Assembly (NCBI GenBank): GCA_018389105.1
Contig: JACATO010000680.1
Coordinates: 1,122,001 to 1,186,000 of the forward strand
Source: Nautilus pompilius
Taxonomy: Eukaryota; Mollusca; Cephalopoda; Nautilida; Nautilidae
DNA length: 64,000 bases
Reading direction: 5' to 3'
The notes beneath the pieces were generated by a model that saw only the letters and a list, made by a program, of their open reading frames with translations, did no database searches and had not been told where the DNA came from. Shown here one piece after another: positions 41,614 through 55,400 of this stretch; positions within the stretch are counted from its first letter, which is position 1, and each line of letters starts with the position of its first letter. Made by a program: the position numbers and the translations under genes.

Positions 41614-41746
41614 TTTCTGTAACTACAAATTCTGACATGCTGGATCAATTCTGACTTCAGATTTGGAATCAGCTGGCTTGATTTGATAAAGGACACCTAC
41701 ATATTACCTCAGTAGCAGACAAAAAGTTATATTTTGTTGTCCAGTG
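41614..41746 (-). repeat. Right terminal inverted repeat
   Basis: Reverse complement of the left repeat: TTTCTGTAACTA at the inner edge, TTACCTCAGTAGCAG in the middle, and TTGTTGTCCAGTG at the tip, followed by TTA. Confidence 0.88.
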
Positions 41747-41749
41747 TTA

Positions 41750-44700
41750 TTCACTAATGTTCTGTCTTTTCTGGTATTATTAGTTGTCAGCAATTGAATG
41801 ATAACATCAGCTTCAACTGTTTAAGTCACTAGTGAACAGAGCCACTATAAATGTTCTCACCAAGAATTATGGCTGTATCATGCAAAAGAGATGGGATTTT
41901 AGTAAATTTTCCCCCTAGCTCTATAAACAACAGTGATTTGTATTGATCAGAAAAATACAATGGTTTGACTTTGTAATTGAATTATTGGTGTTGGCCAGTA
42001 ATTACCACCAAGGCAATAACTAGAAACAGATACATTTTAGAAAACTGATGGCAGTGACTGTTTTTCTATCTTTAGAAAGCATAGTTTGTGTGAAAACATT
42101 TCAGTGTCTGTAAAAACAGTATCAGTTTTTTTTAGTGATGCTAAATTCTGAAGCAGATATTTTCTAATTATTGTTTATTTTTTAAAATCAAAATTGTTTT
42201 GTCATGTGCATAATTTTTGGTTATTGTGCTAAAACATTGTTTAACTATTCTAGAATTATCACAAATGTTTAGTCTGATGCACCATACTGTCCTTAAATAT
42301 GTGTTTGGATCTTATCTTTTCAACTAACAAATTTGTACATAAAACTTAGTAATTTTATTTTTAAAATGTATTTATTTTTAAAGCTCATTTTACCTGAATA
42401 TACATCTTGGTGTTTTAGCTCTGCATTATGTACCTCTCGGACTCCTGTCTGACAGATCATAACCACCAACCCCTTCACTTTCTTCTACTATCGTAACTAG
42501 TTAGTCATTATTTTTAGTTTTTCCTAACAAAATCTCAATATAACTTATCCATAATAATTAAACATTGATAATTTTTATTTTCATTATTACTCAACCTACA
42601 GAAATTCATTTTACTTTTCAGCAGCAGATAAAATACATTAAGTATGAAACTTTTTTTAGTTTCATTTTGGCCACCCCACCATGTCAATTATCAAGTCTGA
42701 TATTTTTACATTTTAAGATTTTTTTTCTTTGAAATTGTTGTCTTTTCTAACTTTCAGAATATTTTCTGCATTTAAATCTAAACAATTTTGAAGAATTCTT
42801 TCCTTGTGTTAGCTGTTCGTATTGCACTCACTCTTGAAGTGAAGTGTAAATGTGTTAGTAATTTTAAAAGATTTTGCATTAAATAATAATGAGCTGCGAG
42901 TTTCCAAGTTGGTATTAGATTTCTATTTCATATTTTCTTTCTATTTGACATACACTGAATCTAATTTTGAAAGATAGCCATTAAATTGTTGCTTGCATCC
43001 AAATTACGTAAAAAGTTTGATTTAGATCACAGATTTTTTGTTTTTTTTTTAACAATCCATATATGAAACAGTTTTATTGCATTACTAATTAATAATAAAA
43101 TATTTACTGCTCTTGCAGGAACACTTCAATTTTTCTGGTACGAAGTATGAGAAAAAAGCTACAGTAATTAAATGAATTTGCTGTGGTCACTAAATAATTA
43201 TTTTTGCTAATGAAGATTTGAGAAATGCAATCAGTCAAAACTGGAATACTAAATTGAAAGTTTTTTTAAAAAAAAATCCAACTTCATTTTGAAACTTACT
43301 GCAGTAACAGATGCTTATTAATTCAATATACCTCAGCTACTTTAAAACCTGGTGATATAGTAACAATATTGGATAAAGGAAAGTTAATGGATGACACAAT
43401 CTGGAACTGTTACATTTGCTATGAACATTAAGGGATGTAAGCAATAAATTTTGCATCTGCTTTAGGCTATTTTTATCTCTTTTTCACGTATGAATCTACT
43501 AAAGGAATAATGCTCATTTGTGCTAGGATTTGATGCTAATGTGTATCTATCTGGTGAAGGCATCTCAAAAGATTTTCCTTTGAGATGAGGCCCTTTCCAA
43601 CTTCTAGATCTACCATATTTTATTGCTGAGGTGATCTTACTATTATGATTAATCCAGATGAGATTGTTATCTTTAGTTAGATTCAAAAGTTATACTGTGT
43701 TTAATTCCATCTTGATCCATACTCGGGAAGCACCACTGAAAAAAGCATCAAATGGTTTTCAAGAAAACCGGGGATTGGATTCATTCTCACGCAGTAGATT
43801 ACTTGATTATTATGTGTTTTGGTCACTTTGATTAGAAAGTTTGGAAATGTTGGATTCATAAAGAATAGATTTAACTAGGGGTAGAGAAATTAATTCTACT
43901 TGTGTTTATTTAAAGCTTCATTGAGTTAGCTTTGTATGATCAAAAATAGAATTTGTTTATTTCTCTCTCAAACTTTTAGAATTTTTGTAGAAAACTTTGT
44001 TCTTGTAGATTAATTCTGAAGGGCTGGACATTTCAATTTATATAAAGCTTTTGTGTAAAAAAAAAAGAAAAATTCACAGTGAAGGTCAACAACATGTATT
44101 CTGTGCATTACTATGTAGAATTTTGTTTTAGCATAATAAAACAAATATTGTTTTGATATCTATCAGGCCTCCATACTAATAGCAGTCAACTTCAATAAAT
44201 GTGCACATTTTGCAATATTGCTTTGACAGAAGAATATTATTCTAGTAAATGATAATGACAAAACAACTGCTTGCATTAGTCCTAATATAATTATGGTTAA
44301 AAAATCAATTATTTCAAGTATTACAATAATTTTGGCCTACATTAGGTTTCTTTTTTAAAAATCTTAACTCTCTCAAGATCCAGGTAGTGTATGCATTTGA
44401 GACTTTCATAGCTTATTTAGACTTCACATAAGTAGCATCCTTCTGGTTTTTTTTTTAAATTTAGACATGCATCAAAACCATTAGTGTATACTGTACATTT
44501 GTTTGAAGAATATTCTCTTGTGGAGTTTCTGGTGGTTTGCACTCTTAAGTTATTTCATTATCTGATGCTTGCACAGTCAGTCTAATAAATTGGACAGCAA
44601 ATCTGAGACCCAACAATCAGAGATCTGAATGCCACCAAAGGCTTACATTTGTATGGTTGGTCATGTTAGTATTCATATAAAAAAAGATTAAATATTGAAT

Positions 44701-47700
44701 AGCAAAGTTTGTGACTTAAAAGAGTATTTAAAACTTAAATCAATCAATTATCTTTATGGTTTAAAAGATATCGGTTTTTAAGATATTTTTATTTTTGTTT
44801 ACATTATCTGACAATAATATTGCTTTTGAGGCCACTACATTTCTGTGCATTTGTCTACTACTATACATTGAAAACTATTTCATGCATGGCTGACTCCGAA
44901 TGTATGCAGGTGTAGCAAAACTTTTCTATCTCTGAACAAATCATCTTTGAGAGTTACTTCCCTTATTCTATTAAACAAGTTGATAAAATATTTTAAATGC
45001 CATGTAAGGGAAATTTGATGTCCCATTCTTGGTAAAGCACACCACCTAAAAAGATAGGACGAAAAAATATTTGTGTTTTATAAACAACTGCTCAACATAA
45101 TTCCATATCTTAACTATTTACATTAATAAATGTGAGTAAAAATTTGGTTTGAACAGAATATTAGTGGTGACTTGTATTGATTTCCTAAACAACCCCACAA
45201 ATTGTCACTGAATCTGATCTGGCTATTAAACTGTGATAGTGCTTGCTTTGGTTCAGTCTCACATTATTGTAGTTGCTAGTTTTTCTGCATCTCTTAATTA
45301 ATATTTTATGCTGCTATATTTGACCATGTCTTAAATCTCCATGATTATTTATGCTCCAGAAGAGCTATTGTAAAATTCTGTGAGTTATCTGCCACTGCTA
45401 ATGGAAGCCATTGTGTTAACTGGTCTTGTAACAATATTTTATGGAAAATCAATATTTGATTTTTCTTTTTTTTTTGCCTTTACCTGGAATTAACATTGTT
45501 CTTTGGGGAAATGGAAAACTAATTAGGAAATAAATGATACAGATATCAGTTGGAAGATTTTCTAACCTCATCTCTGCCTTTAAAGGGAGTTTTCTAAGAG
45601 ATTTCCCTCTTCACTACATTTATCTATAACAAATGAAAGAATATGAAGGAATCTTTGTTACAAATGTGAAAAATTTCTGAGAATGATCAAAGATTGATCT
45701 ATTACATACAAAGTATTAAAGCCATAATAAGTTATTTCTTCATGCAGACTGAAGCAAAAAGAATCGGTCAAAATAGTCCAATCTCAGTATAGTTTCACTT
45801 TTAGCATGCTGAACAGTAGCAATCATGAAAAATGATGGTAGCATCAGTGCATTAACCTCATGGTTAGAAATTACCACTGGGTTGGGAGTTAGTTCTTTCC
45901 TTTCATCGGCTACAAATGATGCAACTACACCTACATATTTTCACAAACTGTTACGAACTACTCTGTTTCTAACAGAACTAAATGTAACACTATGTAATTA
46001 CTTAAATTGTTAAAATAATTCCATATTTAAGATATCTAAGTAATCTCTGATCAAAACAAAACAACAAAAGATAACCTTTGGGGAAAATGCTTAAGCAGCC
46101 ATTTTAAAGATTTTGCATTTAAAATGGCAGAGTTTAAATATTGAAGATAAAAGCTAGAGTTTTCCAGTTGACTCCATTTTGTATATTCTGAATACTTTAC
46201 CAAAAAAAAAATAATCTCTTGCTGCTGCTGCCATTTGTATGCTTTTTTTTTATTAAAACAGACATTTTAAACTTGAATTTGGATAAAAATCTGATTTCAT
46301 TCATTTATGTAAAAACTTTAAAATGTTTGTTGGTGCCATAAAAAAACAATGGATTTTATCAGATGCAGGTATATTTCTATAGAGCTAATTTTGCATTATT
46401 TGAAAGTTTTCAAAAAATGTCTTTTTTTTTCAGAATTATAATATTCAAAAATCTGAAACAATTTTTCTGATAATATATATATTTTTTTAAATTTTCATTA
46501 ACCTTTTCCTTATATATTTTTTTAAAATATCAAACACATTTCATACCAAATCTTCCTTCCTTAATTTCTATTAGTGTGTTTGACTCTGTTTTTATTATCT
46601 AATCATTATCCATTTCTTTTCTGCCACTAAACTTATCTGATGATTTATATAAATTACAATTTTAAATGTAGGGAAAATAAGAATATTCTTTGCAGGTCTA
46701 ATCAATCTAATATATATTTTAAAGTGTTTGTGCGTTTCTTTGTTACTCTATCATGGTCAAACCGTAATGCACCCAGAGATCTTAATTTCTGGGTGTAGGT
46801 ACTTCAGAATCTGGGGAAGGTTTACCCTATCACACATTGGTCTTGAAGGTCATTTTGAGGCCACCGAAGGCTGCTTTTCAAAAGCCTTATAGATTACACT
46901 TAGTTCACTGCACTCATTCAAAATAGGTGACCTAGCAGCCTCAAATTATAATGAAGATACCTCAGGATCAAAGACAGAATCCAAGGGTACCAGAGCCTAG
47001 CCTCAAAGGCCAGCAAAGGCCACCTTTGGTTACTACACCTTCACGGTACTCATTCTACTCAGAAGTGACAACAGATTTCAATTTTTCAACAGCCAAACTT
47101 GAATTTGAAAGCCATCAGTGGCAGATTTTGTTATCATACATGGTATAACATTGAAAACTGAGAATAAAAATTCATTTAGTAGTTTGCTAAACATTTGTCA
47201 TCATCTTATAAGCTAACCCCATATTGGTCAGGTACTTTTTTCAGATTCCTGAACAAGCAAGCTGAAACATAACCATTACACTATTTTAAAAAGCCCTCTT
47301 TGAGTTCAACAGAATCCAGTTTCCTATAAGACTCAGCTATGTTATGACCATAAATAAAGCATGGGGCCAATCATTAAAAGTTATTGGCCTCAATTTGGAT
47401 AATCCGGGCTTTTCCCATGGACAACTATATGCTGGATGCTCAGGAGTTGGCCAGAACAAAAAATCTTTTTTACTTTTCACCCCAAGGAAAAACTAAAAAC
47501 ATCGTCTATAAAGAGGCTCTTATGGGAAAAGTGTACAGCTATAGAATGTTAAGAAATTTATCATTAGCATCAATTCAATGATTGCATTTAAAAAAATAAA
47601 ATTTCTGTTTTTCAAATTGATAAAAGACCTTTTTAATAAAAGCCATTTTTTCCCGTGTAGCACCAGGTACCCCAGCTAGTAAAATTATAAGTATTCAATG

Positions 47701-50700
47701 TTCAAAATCAGATTAAATTTTTCTCAAGAATGAATTCAGCTAACAAGTGTTTTTATATATCATAGAGAGACGGGGATGTGGACATGCATAAAAATGGCCT
47801 AATATGAAACACACTGGTTTAAACTTCATATTTTTCTATCCTTACCTGCAGCATTTTAGAAACCAAATCTATCTTCTTTATTTTGTTTATTTTGATTAAA
47901 ATTCTGTAATTTTTTAAAACAATCTTAAGTTTCATAGGTAAACAAGGTAATTTTAGTTTTTAGTAGCAATTTAAAACACAAATACACAAAGGAGGAAATA
48001 GCACATATCGAGTGGGAACTGTGAATAATATAGCTTTCCTTTATCTAAATTTCAAAATAATGATACTAAATATTTACAATAATTTCAAATTTTCTATCTG
48101 CATTGTGTGCGCACAAATTTCAGCAGTTTTGTGAACAAAATTTACAGATTATTTGTCGAACTTGTTTCTGGTAGTTTTCAAGACTCGAAGCATCTGTATT
48201 CAATTATACTATAAGAGCATAAATTATATTTATCATGATATAATAGCAAGTTGTCAGAAATAAAAACATCATCTCACCTATTAATATCTGAAGTCTTAAC
48301 TTTTTAGTTTTATCAAAGAGCAGTGGTTGGGTGTTTTTTTTAGAAATTGATAAGATAGTTCTAGATATATAAGTAAATGAATAATAAGCAAAAACTTTCA
48401 AATAACATTCAGATTTAATTTTGATAATACAGATTACCAGGTGCTTAATATTGTGACCATAATTCATATTTATTAATTTATCATGCAAGGAAATGAAAAT
48501 AATCTGTCTTAACTGTCTAGATTTAGTGTTAAACTTACTAGAAGGAACAGTGTTGTGTTGTGCAGTCCATATGGGCATATGTTTTAGCTCAGTTTTACAA
48601 TAATTCACTTTGTTTTCCACTGATAAACTGTTTTCAACCATAATATAATTCATGGAAATATATAATGAATGACAAAAACTCAATTTATTGTTAACTGTTA
48701 ATATAAGGAGACCAAATATTGTGCCATTTGCTAGAGTAGATAAAATGCACTAATTTATTAATGTTTGCAAGGTTCTAACTAAATAACTATACAAAGATTT
48801 TTTTTCCTTATTGAAAAATCTATGAGTTATAAAAATCATTGCTAGAAATATTAAAAATATTCAGTAACTAAGTACTGATTATTTATTTAGTGTCCTAGCA
48901 ACAACAAAACGTTGTTTTTTTAAACAAACAACAGAATTATTTCTCTGCTAAATGAAAATCTATTGCAACAATTTACTTTTAAAAAAAAAGAATATATTAT
49001 TTCTTACCAGAAAGCAAACTGGTTTATATTTGTATTTCAAATGCAATTAGCATTTAAGCAAAATGAAAAATAGGGGAATTTTATTATTTGTAATTGTAAG
49101 GAATAAGAAATACAATTGTACACTATATATATATCCTCCTCTTTATTTTAAATCTTATATCCACATTCTATTCAAATGTGCTCAATAGAATTACTTCATT
49201 TGGATTATCAGTAAAGTTATCTCCCTTCACTAGTTTCAGGGAAACAACAGGGTGCCATCTCTGTTGTAGGGCCTGGAGCAAGACAGATTTCAAGTTGCTC
49301 TGGCCCTTACCACTTGGAAGAAAGAGATAGAGAGCCTGGGTGATTAATGCTAGCCAAATGTATCACGAATCTGCCCTCAAGACTCCCATCCACAACATTA
49401 CAAAAATTTTTAGCTGTTGAACAAGGTGATAAGTCTTAGTCCAAAGGATGACTTGCTTGCTCCTAGCTACCAGAACCGAATTAAATATTATCTAATGTTG
49501 CCATTCGCATTATTTTTTCATTAGTGTAGCATAAACTCTGATGATGAGCCCTTGATCACATGCATATTTTCTCTCTCTTCTCAAAGAGAAATATAATTTA
49601 TTTTCAGCTAGACTTTACTTTCATCTCAGAATCTGCACACAATTCGATCTAAAGATAATTCTTCTACATTAATCATCTGAAGTGTTCTTTGTGTTTGTTG
49701 TTACAGAATGAAGTTATTGATTGTATACAGTTGATGTTAGCTGTAGGCCAAAACAAAAATTTTGGCTCCTGAGGCAAATTGTCTAATATGAAGAAGCATA
49801 ATGCATTCAGACAGGCTGAATCAAGTAGAACAAGCACAACATTTCTATATAAAATCATCAAGAGTCAGAAAAATCAGTTAATTTGTTATTTATCAATGAG
49901 AGAGAGCAATTCTATTTTTATTTGCCAAAACAACTATTTAAATACAGCACAGACTTTAGCAGCTGTAATGGAGAATAATTGAACACTTAAAACAACAACT
50001 GTATATATTCCAAATATGAAAATTGCTCCAATTTTTAAGAGAAAAATCTGGAATCTAATTTGATATTTGCGTTGTCTCTACCTAATTCTGTTTGCTATAT
50101 TACATGCAAATTTCACATGTATTTTGATTGATCTGAGTTTTCTATAAAGTTCTTGTCCAGTAAGTAAAATGCTTTACAGTAACTGCACTGTTTTTTTAAA
50201 AAGTAAACAAATTTTAATTGGAATTTTTTTCCCAAAATATTGTTGACACCCTTCCTTTAAAAAAAGAAAGAATTCTGAAATTTTAATATAGTAATGGTAA
50301 TAAGAGACAGCGAAAGTTATGGAAAAACAGAACTTTCGTTGTATTCAGCTTTAAAGCAGTGAACATAGAGTCTGGGGAAAACTTTGGCTTTTCCATAACT
50401 CCAGGGTTATGTTACAATGTGATGATGATGATGATGATGATGAAGAGTATTACGCGATGCCGACCAAAGTTTGGAGAATTTATTCTCTTGTACAATCTTT
50501 CTTTCACCATGACACAGCATTTTCACCAGAGTAAAGTCAGATAAAACTCGCAACAATTCGGGATTATTCCGTGTAACTTCTATCCTGTCTGGAACAGATT
50601 TTGTTCTGAACAAAAGAACCAACCTCCCAATGATAATATTTATAGAATAAATCTGCCATTTGGTGTGTGTGTGTGTGTAGTATATAATGACCCTTGTAAG
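41750..50700. other. No gene recognised, AT-rich intergenic sequence
   Basis: I see no exon with splice sites and no domain-bearing frame. Open frames up to 159 codons (48204-48683, minus) have AT-driven composition rich in Ile, Lys, Asn and Tyr and no motif. A (GAT)n run lies at 50420-50442. The 46.75-47.7 kb stretch is somewhat repeat-like but was not identified. Confidence 0.6.
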
Positions 50701-50789
50701 GCTGTGCTCGGTATATTCAAATCATCATTTTAAAAGGAAAGAGAGAAGGGCGGGTGGGGAGGAGAGGATATTATTGTTAATCGCAAGTT

Positions 50790-51189
50790 TCTTGCTATCT
50801 CCCTCGCATCCAGTCACCGGAGCCATTTCGCTGACTGTTGTTGTCTTTTTTTAAGTTAGAGGGTCAGGCATTTTTCGCGGACGCCGGTTATATGAACGGC
50901 ACCGAGCTCTGCCGGATTTTCCCTTCCTCGCGAATTCCGGTTGTGCGATTCACGGGCAGTGAAAAACCGGCCCGGCAGCGAGCGGGAAGGGAATAATAAT
51001 GATGATGATTATGATGATGATGATGATGATGATAATAATAAACATAATAAAACTAAAAGCTCGTAGCGCGGCGATCGAGACTTGAAGTTGGTCGGGAGGT
51101 GATGATGGCTGTCGCTCTAGCATTCCGTCTGGCGACTCGTGCTGTTGGATGGTAAATATTAATAAGAAATATAGAGCACTTTAATATAT

Positions 51190-51232
<43 letters not shown>

Positions 51233-51444
51233 CACATATCTCCCTTTTGTCCCTGATGTAGAGAGAGAGGAAAAAAAAAAAAAAATTTTTTTTTTCTTTT
51301 TTGTAACGCCGTTGTTACGTATCGAGTGCGCCGCCATCTTGATCATGTCGTGGAGGACTATCACTTCCACCTCGAACGGCCTCTGTTGTTGTTGTTGTTG
51401 TTGTTTTTTAAAAACTCTCAGCCCGGATTAGATACGGCACCAGA

Positions 51445-51475
<31 letters not shown>

Positions 51476-52340
51476 GAATTTCGTTTGTCTATTATCTTTG
51501 GGTTAATTTGAAGAAAACTAGAGGTGGTGGGTCGGGATTGTTTTATGGCGCGGACTGACCTGGATAGAGAGAGAGAGAGAGAGAAGGGTGGTTGGGGTGG
51601 GGGGGCGCGCGCGCGCGAGACAAATCCAGCCGGCCATTAAAAAAAAAAAAAAAAAACAAAAACAAAAACAACAACAACAACAAAAACCCAGACCGACATT
51701 GTTTTGTAATTAATTCGTTCCACAAGCAACATCAAAGCAATAGACTACCACAAGGTATGCACTGATATTTTCCAACTTCGTCCTACAACACTGCCTGACT
51801 GGCGGTGTTTTTTTCTTTTTTAAGGGGGTGGTTAAACTCCCATGGATTCAGTGTCTCTGTAAAAGTAACCCGGCGGTTGGGAAGGGAACATTTGAGAGAC
51901 GGCGGCGGCAATGGAGGGAGGAGGACCCTCGTCCCTCCCCGTCGGCGGCGCTCAATCGATCTGAAAGATGTGTATATATATATATAAATGTGCGCGTGTA
52001 ATTTGTTGAGTACTCGGCGCCACTTTTAGGAGTAACCACCGATAGATATGTCTGACATTAACTGAACCAGAGCCGACGTAAGTAGAGGTCTGTCTGTCTG
52101 TCTGTCCGTCCGTCCGTCCGTCTCTGTTTCTCTCTCTCTCTTTTTAGATTTGGAAAAAAAAAAAAAAATGCTTAGATAGTAGGAGAAAAAACAAATACAA
52201 AAGCCCCCCCCCTCCCCCCACTTAAGTAAATAACAATAAAAACGCTATTATATTGATAGATATGGCTCCCCCCCCCTCTCCTGTCTGTTAGAAGGATGGT
52301 GCGAAGTTGGCCGACCTCGCCATCACGGACCAACCCTGAT
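50790..52340. promoter_or_regulatory. CpG-rich, microsatellite-rich patch, promoter-like
   Basis: CpG becomes frequent here (for example TTTTTCGCGGACGCCGG near 50.87 kb and GACGGCGGCGGCAATGG near 51.9 kb), in contrast to many kilobases of AT-rich flank. GCCGAC|GTAAGT at 52074-52085 is a strong 5' splice site on the plus strand, so a non-coding first exon ending at 52079 is plausible, perhaps an upstream promoter for the PHF13/23-like gene 5.6 kb downstream. Interspersed are (ATG)n at 50992-51040, (AT)n at 51192-51229, (TTG)n at 51383-51406, (GA)n at 51567-51584, (GC)n at 51605-51618 and (CTGT/CCGT)n at 52089-52125. Confidence 0.4.
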
Positions 52341-52397
52341 GACGACAGTCGGGTTTTGAGAGCTGATTAAACTATCTTGGATAATAAAGTAAGAATA

Positions 52398-52421
52398 CTT
52401 CTTCTTCTTCTTCTTCTTCTT
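52398..52421. repeat. (CTT)n microsatellite
   Basis: Eight CTT units followed by a short A-run and an AT run. Confidence 0.95.
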
Positions 52422-52429
52422 TAAAAAAA

Positions 52430-55400
52430 AAAATATATATATATATCGTCGAAGACTTCTGTTTAAAGAAATACTAGAATTTTCATTAAAGTGACCATGT
52501 GCCATACATAGCAGCAGCTGTCATCTGCAGTTCTAACTAAAAGATATTATTTTCACTCTTTGTAATTAAATTCATTTGCATATTGAAAATTTGAATCTCT
52601 TTCCAGTAAAAATAATTTTTTTTCAATCTTAATATTTATCGTGTTTGAAGATTAGACTTAAGTTGATTAATAATTGCCATCTCCTTAATGAGATAGTGAA
52701 TACTTAACCCTTTCTATTGATGATTGCTCAAGGGAGATAATCTGTTAAAAAAAATTATTGAAAGGTCTAATTAAATTTAATACGTAAAGTGTATTTTAAA
52801 AAAAAAAACTAATTAAGAAATGCAGAAATAAGTTGGACAGTTTTTTTTTGTGATGTAACTCGCATTTATGACGTATTTGGGTTTCTCTGCCTCTTATTTA
52901 AAAAAAAAAATTTTCTTATAGCTTGGGTGTTGCTGTGGGCTAAGAATTGGTTTAAAAATGTTAGGGAATTTAGTTTAGAGCAGGTTCATGCCATTGAGCA
53001 GATTTTAAAAAAAATTAGCATTTAGCACAAATGAAGCATTTGCTCAGTAAAACTAGCCAGCCTAAAGACGTTAGCAAAAAGGTTTTGCATAGGTTTAGAA
53101 ATTAGACCTAATAATTAGGTTATGTGGAAATCTGAATAAATCTTTTATTCTTTTGAAAATTGGAAAATTTATGATCCAGTTTTGCTGTCTTTATCATTTA
53201 GGAATAAAAGAATGGATAATTATGCTTTTGCGTATGTGACTGTTTAGAAGTACAGTAGGTGTCAGGTTGCTTATGAGCGAGGCTAGCTGAAACTTCTTGA
53301 TTTGGTTTTTTGAATATATTTATTAAGAAAGAACATTGTACGGTAGCTGTTTAATCTTTCTTTTTAGCCTTTGAAGTAAAGCTGAAAATCATCTACCAAA
53401 GTGTGTAATTCAAGAAACTATAAGGGTTTACCATTCAAATGTGCTGCTAAATATTAGTGAAAAGAACAAAAACAAACAGCTATTTAATATTTTTCTTTGT
53501 AATCTGTTGACAAAGTGGTTCTATTCTTTACTGATTGTACATAGCACCATGTGGCTGGATTCTTGCTGTGTATGAGTGTTATGCAATAAGTAGCATGTAG
53601 AATTTGAAAGACACTGACCAGCCTTTTACTAAAACTGGCCATGTGAAGATCTAGAAAGGTAGAGACAGGAAGTTTTCTTAAATGTGAAAAGTCTTGTCCA
53701 GTTTGTTGACATTTTTTAATGTGAGGTGGACTGCTGCTTTAATATTCTAGACTCCTTTTTTCTGCAATACAACCTTCATAAATGTTCACTGTAGGTATTT
53801 AATATCCATACTGTTTAAATAAGGTTTTGCAAATATGAATTAAATGTAAATTTAGATGATTTTCTTGTTAATTATTTCTCAAAAAAGAAAACTGTAATTT
53901 GTTTTATTTTTAAAAATGTTTGCATATACATATATAATTTTTTATAAAAAGTTATGATTGCAGACTGCCTGTGACATCATAAAACTGTCTAAAAATACAA
54001 AAAAATATGATAATTATCGATAAGAATCTTAAATGCAAAGATTCATGCATTTTGGCTGCTAATGCGATGATGGGAATGAACCAGACCATGAAATAAAACC
54101 AAAGAAATTTGAATAACATTTTATGAACCTCAATAAGTTATAGAAGTGTACAGTCAAGTCCTTGGTTTAAAACAAACATTTTGGGAAGGGTTTGATATAG
54201 CTTTTCTAGAATTTTTTCAGTACTTGAGTGCTTAGATTATGCGGAAGGATAAAAAAAATTTTTGGACTAAAACTTATTTTATTGTCATTGCTAATCCTCA
54301 AAAGGTAAATCGTTTGGTAAAAACAAAGCAAAAATTACCCATCTTGAGTTTTCAGTGTAAATCTGCAAATTATACTTCATTGATGCATATCAGTGAGATT
54401 ATGGAATGCTCAATAGTAGGAAATTAAATCTTACTGGCAAAAGGATGAGTCAGTATATATTTTCCAATCTGATTTATAGTCTCTATCTACACATGCATTT
54501 GAATGGTCTGTTTTCAAAATTTTGCAGATTTGTGATATATCCACTAGATTATCTTCATTTTCTAAATGATAGACTCTCACCCTTTAATACTTGGGTAAAA
54601 AATCTAGATATGTAATTTGGTTGACTACTGACTAAATACTGCTTACCTGCTTAATAAATCACTTCCTCAATTAATCTATCTTTTATTAAATAGAATCTGG
54701 AATCTTTCTTCACTTGTACATTTTTTAAGTAAAAAAATTATTTAAAATTCAGAATACATTATGAAAATATTATAACATTTTAAGTTAATGGAATACAAAA
54801 AATAGATAATACTAGTAAATTTAAACCCTTCATAGAAAAAAGATTAAATATTTTTGAATATATTTTACTCAGTAAGTTATTGTGCATATTTGTTTTGAAG
54901 ATAGAATTGAAACAAAATGTGTGTGTACTGTATGTGATTTTCTTGTCATTCATTCTTTTCTCTTGGTTGTCAGTTAAAATGGTTCAAATAAATTCCTATT
55001 TGAATTCAGATGTAATATTAATAAAAGCCTCCAAATGAATTTTAGCAATGCTTGGATGATTAAAAAAAATACAATCTAGTATTGATTTATTGAGCCAGAA
55101 AAATCCACTAATAATTGTGATGATTAAGAAAGACCACAGCCCAAACTTATCTCACTTTATTATCAATGAAAAATATTTTTAAAGTTTTTAATATCTACCT
55201 AATTAAGTTTCCCATTAAATAAATTTATCCATGCAGTACCTTCAGACCCAAGTCATTCTTTTTAAAGTTTTGATTTAATGACAGCAACAATTTAATTTTA
55301 AGTATGAACATAAATTAATACTGTTTTCTGAAATTTGTTATCTTTTGTATTAAATCAGAAATGATTACATTCAATTAAACTGTTTTTGTAACTAGATAAA

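Larger units (their letters stand above)
39463..41746 (+). mobile_element. 2.28-kb DNA transposon of an unplaced family with long inverted repeats
   Basis: Both ends begin CACTGGACAACAA (39463-39475; reverse complement of 41734-41746). Inverted similarity continues inward for about 120-130 bp, with the landmarks TGCTACTGAGGTAA and TCAGAATT...GTCAG...TAGTTACAGAAA. TTA lies immediately outside each end (39460-39462 and 41747-41749), fitting a 3-bp target duplication as in PIF/Harbinger-like elements. Inside is a decayed gene of a Cys-rich family known to me only as uncharacterised proteins in arthropods and other invertebrates. I do not recognise a Harbinger, hAT, piggyBac or Tc1 transposase in it. 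Element boundaries are well supported; superfamily is not. Confidence 0.88.

Noticed and set aside
47651-47680. CCCGTGTAGCACC...CAGCTAGT resembling a Helitron or LINE 3' end
   Set aside because: Only a loose resemblance; no paired hairpin of adequate length, no 5' end and no coding remnant could be tied to it.
48204-48683. 159-codon minus-strand open frame
   Set aside because: Extremely rich in Ile, Lys, Asn, Ser and Tyr as expected from AT-rich noncoding DNA; no motif or splice context.
50407-50622. Minus-strand frame with a polyhistidine tract
   Set aside because: The His run is just the (GAT)n microsatellite read in one frame; nothing else supports coding.
50739-50835. Minus-strand short frame starting MAPVTGCEGD near the CpG-rich patch
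   Set aside because: It stops after 33 codons, lacks a good donor before the stop, and matches nothing I know.
51053-51990. Several overlapping short open frames on both strands
   Set aside because: They are generated by AT, GA, GC, A and TTG simple repeats and have no domain content.
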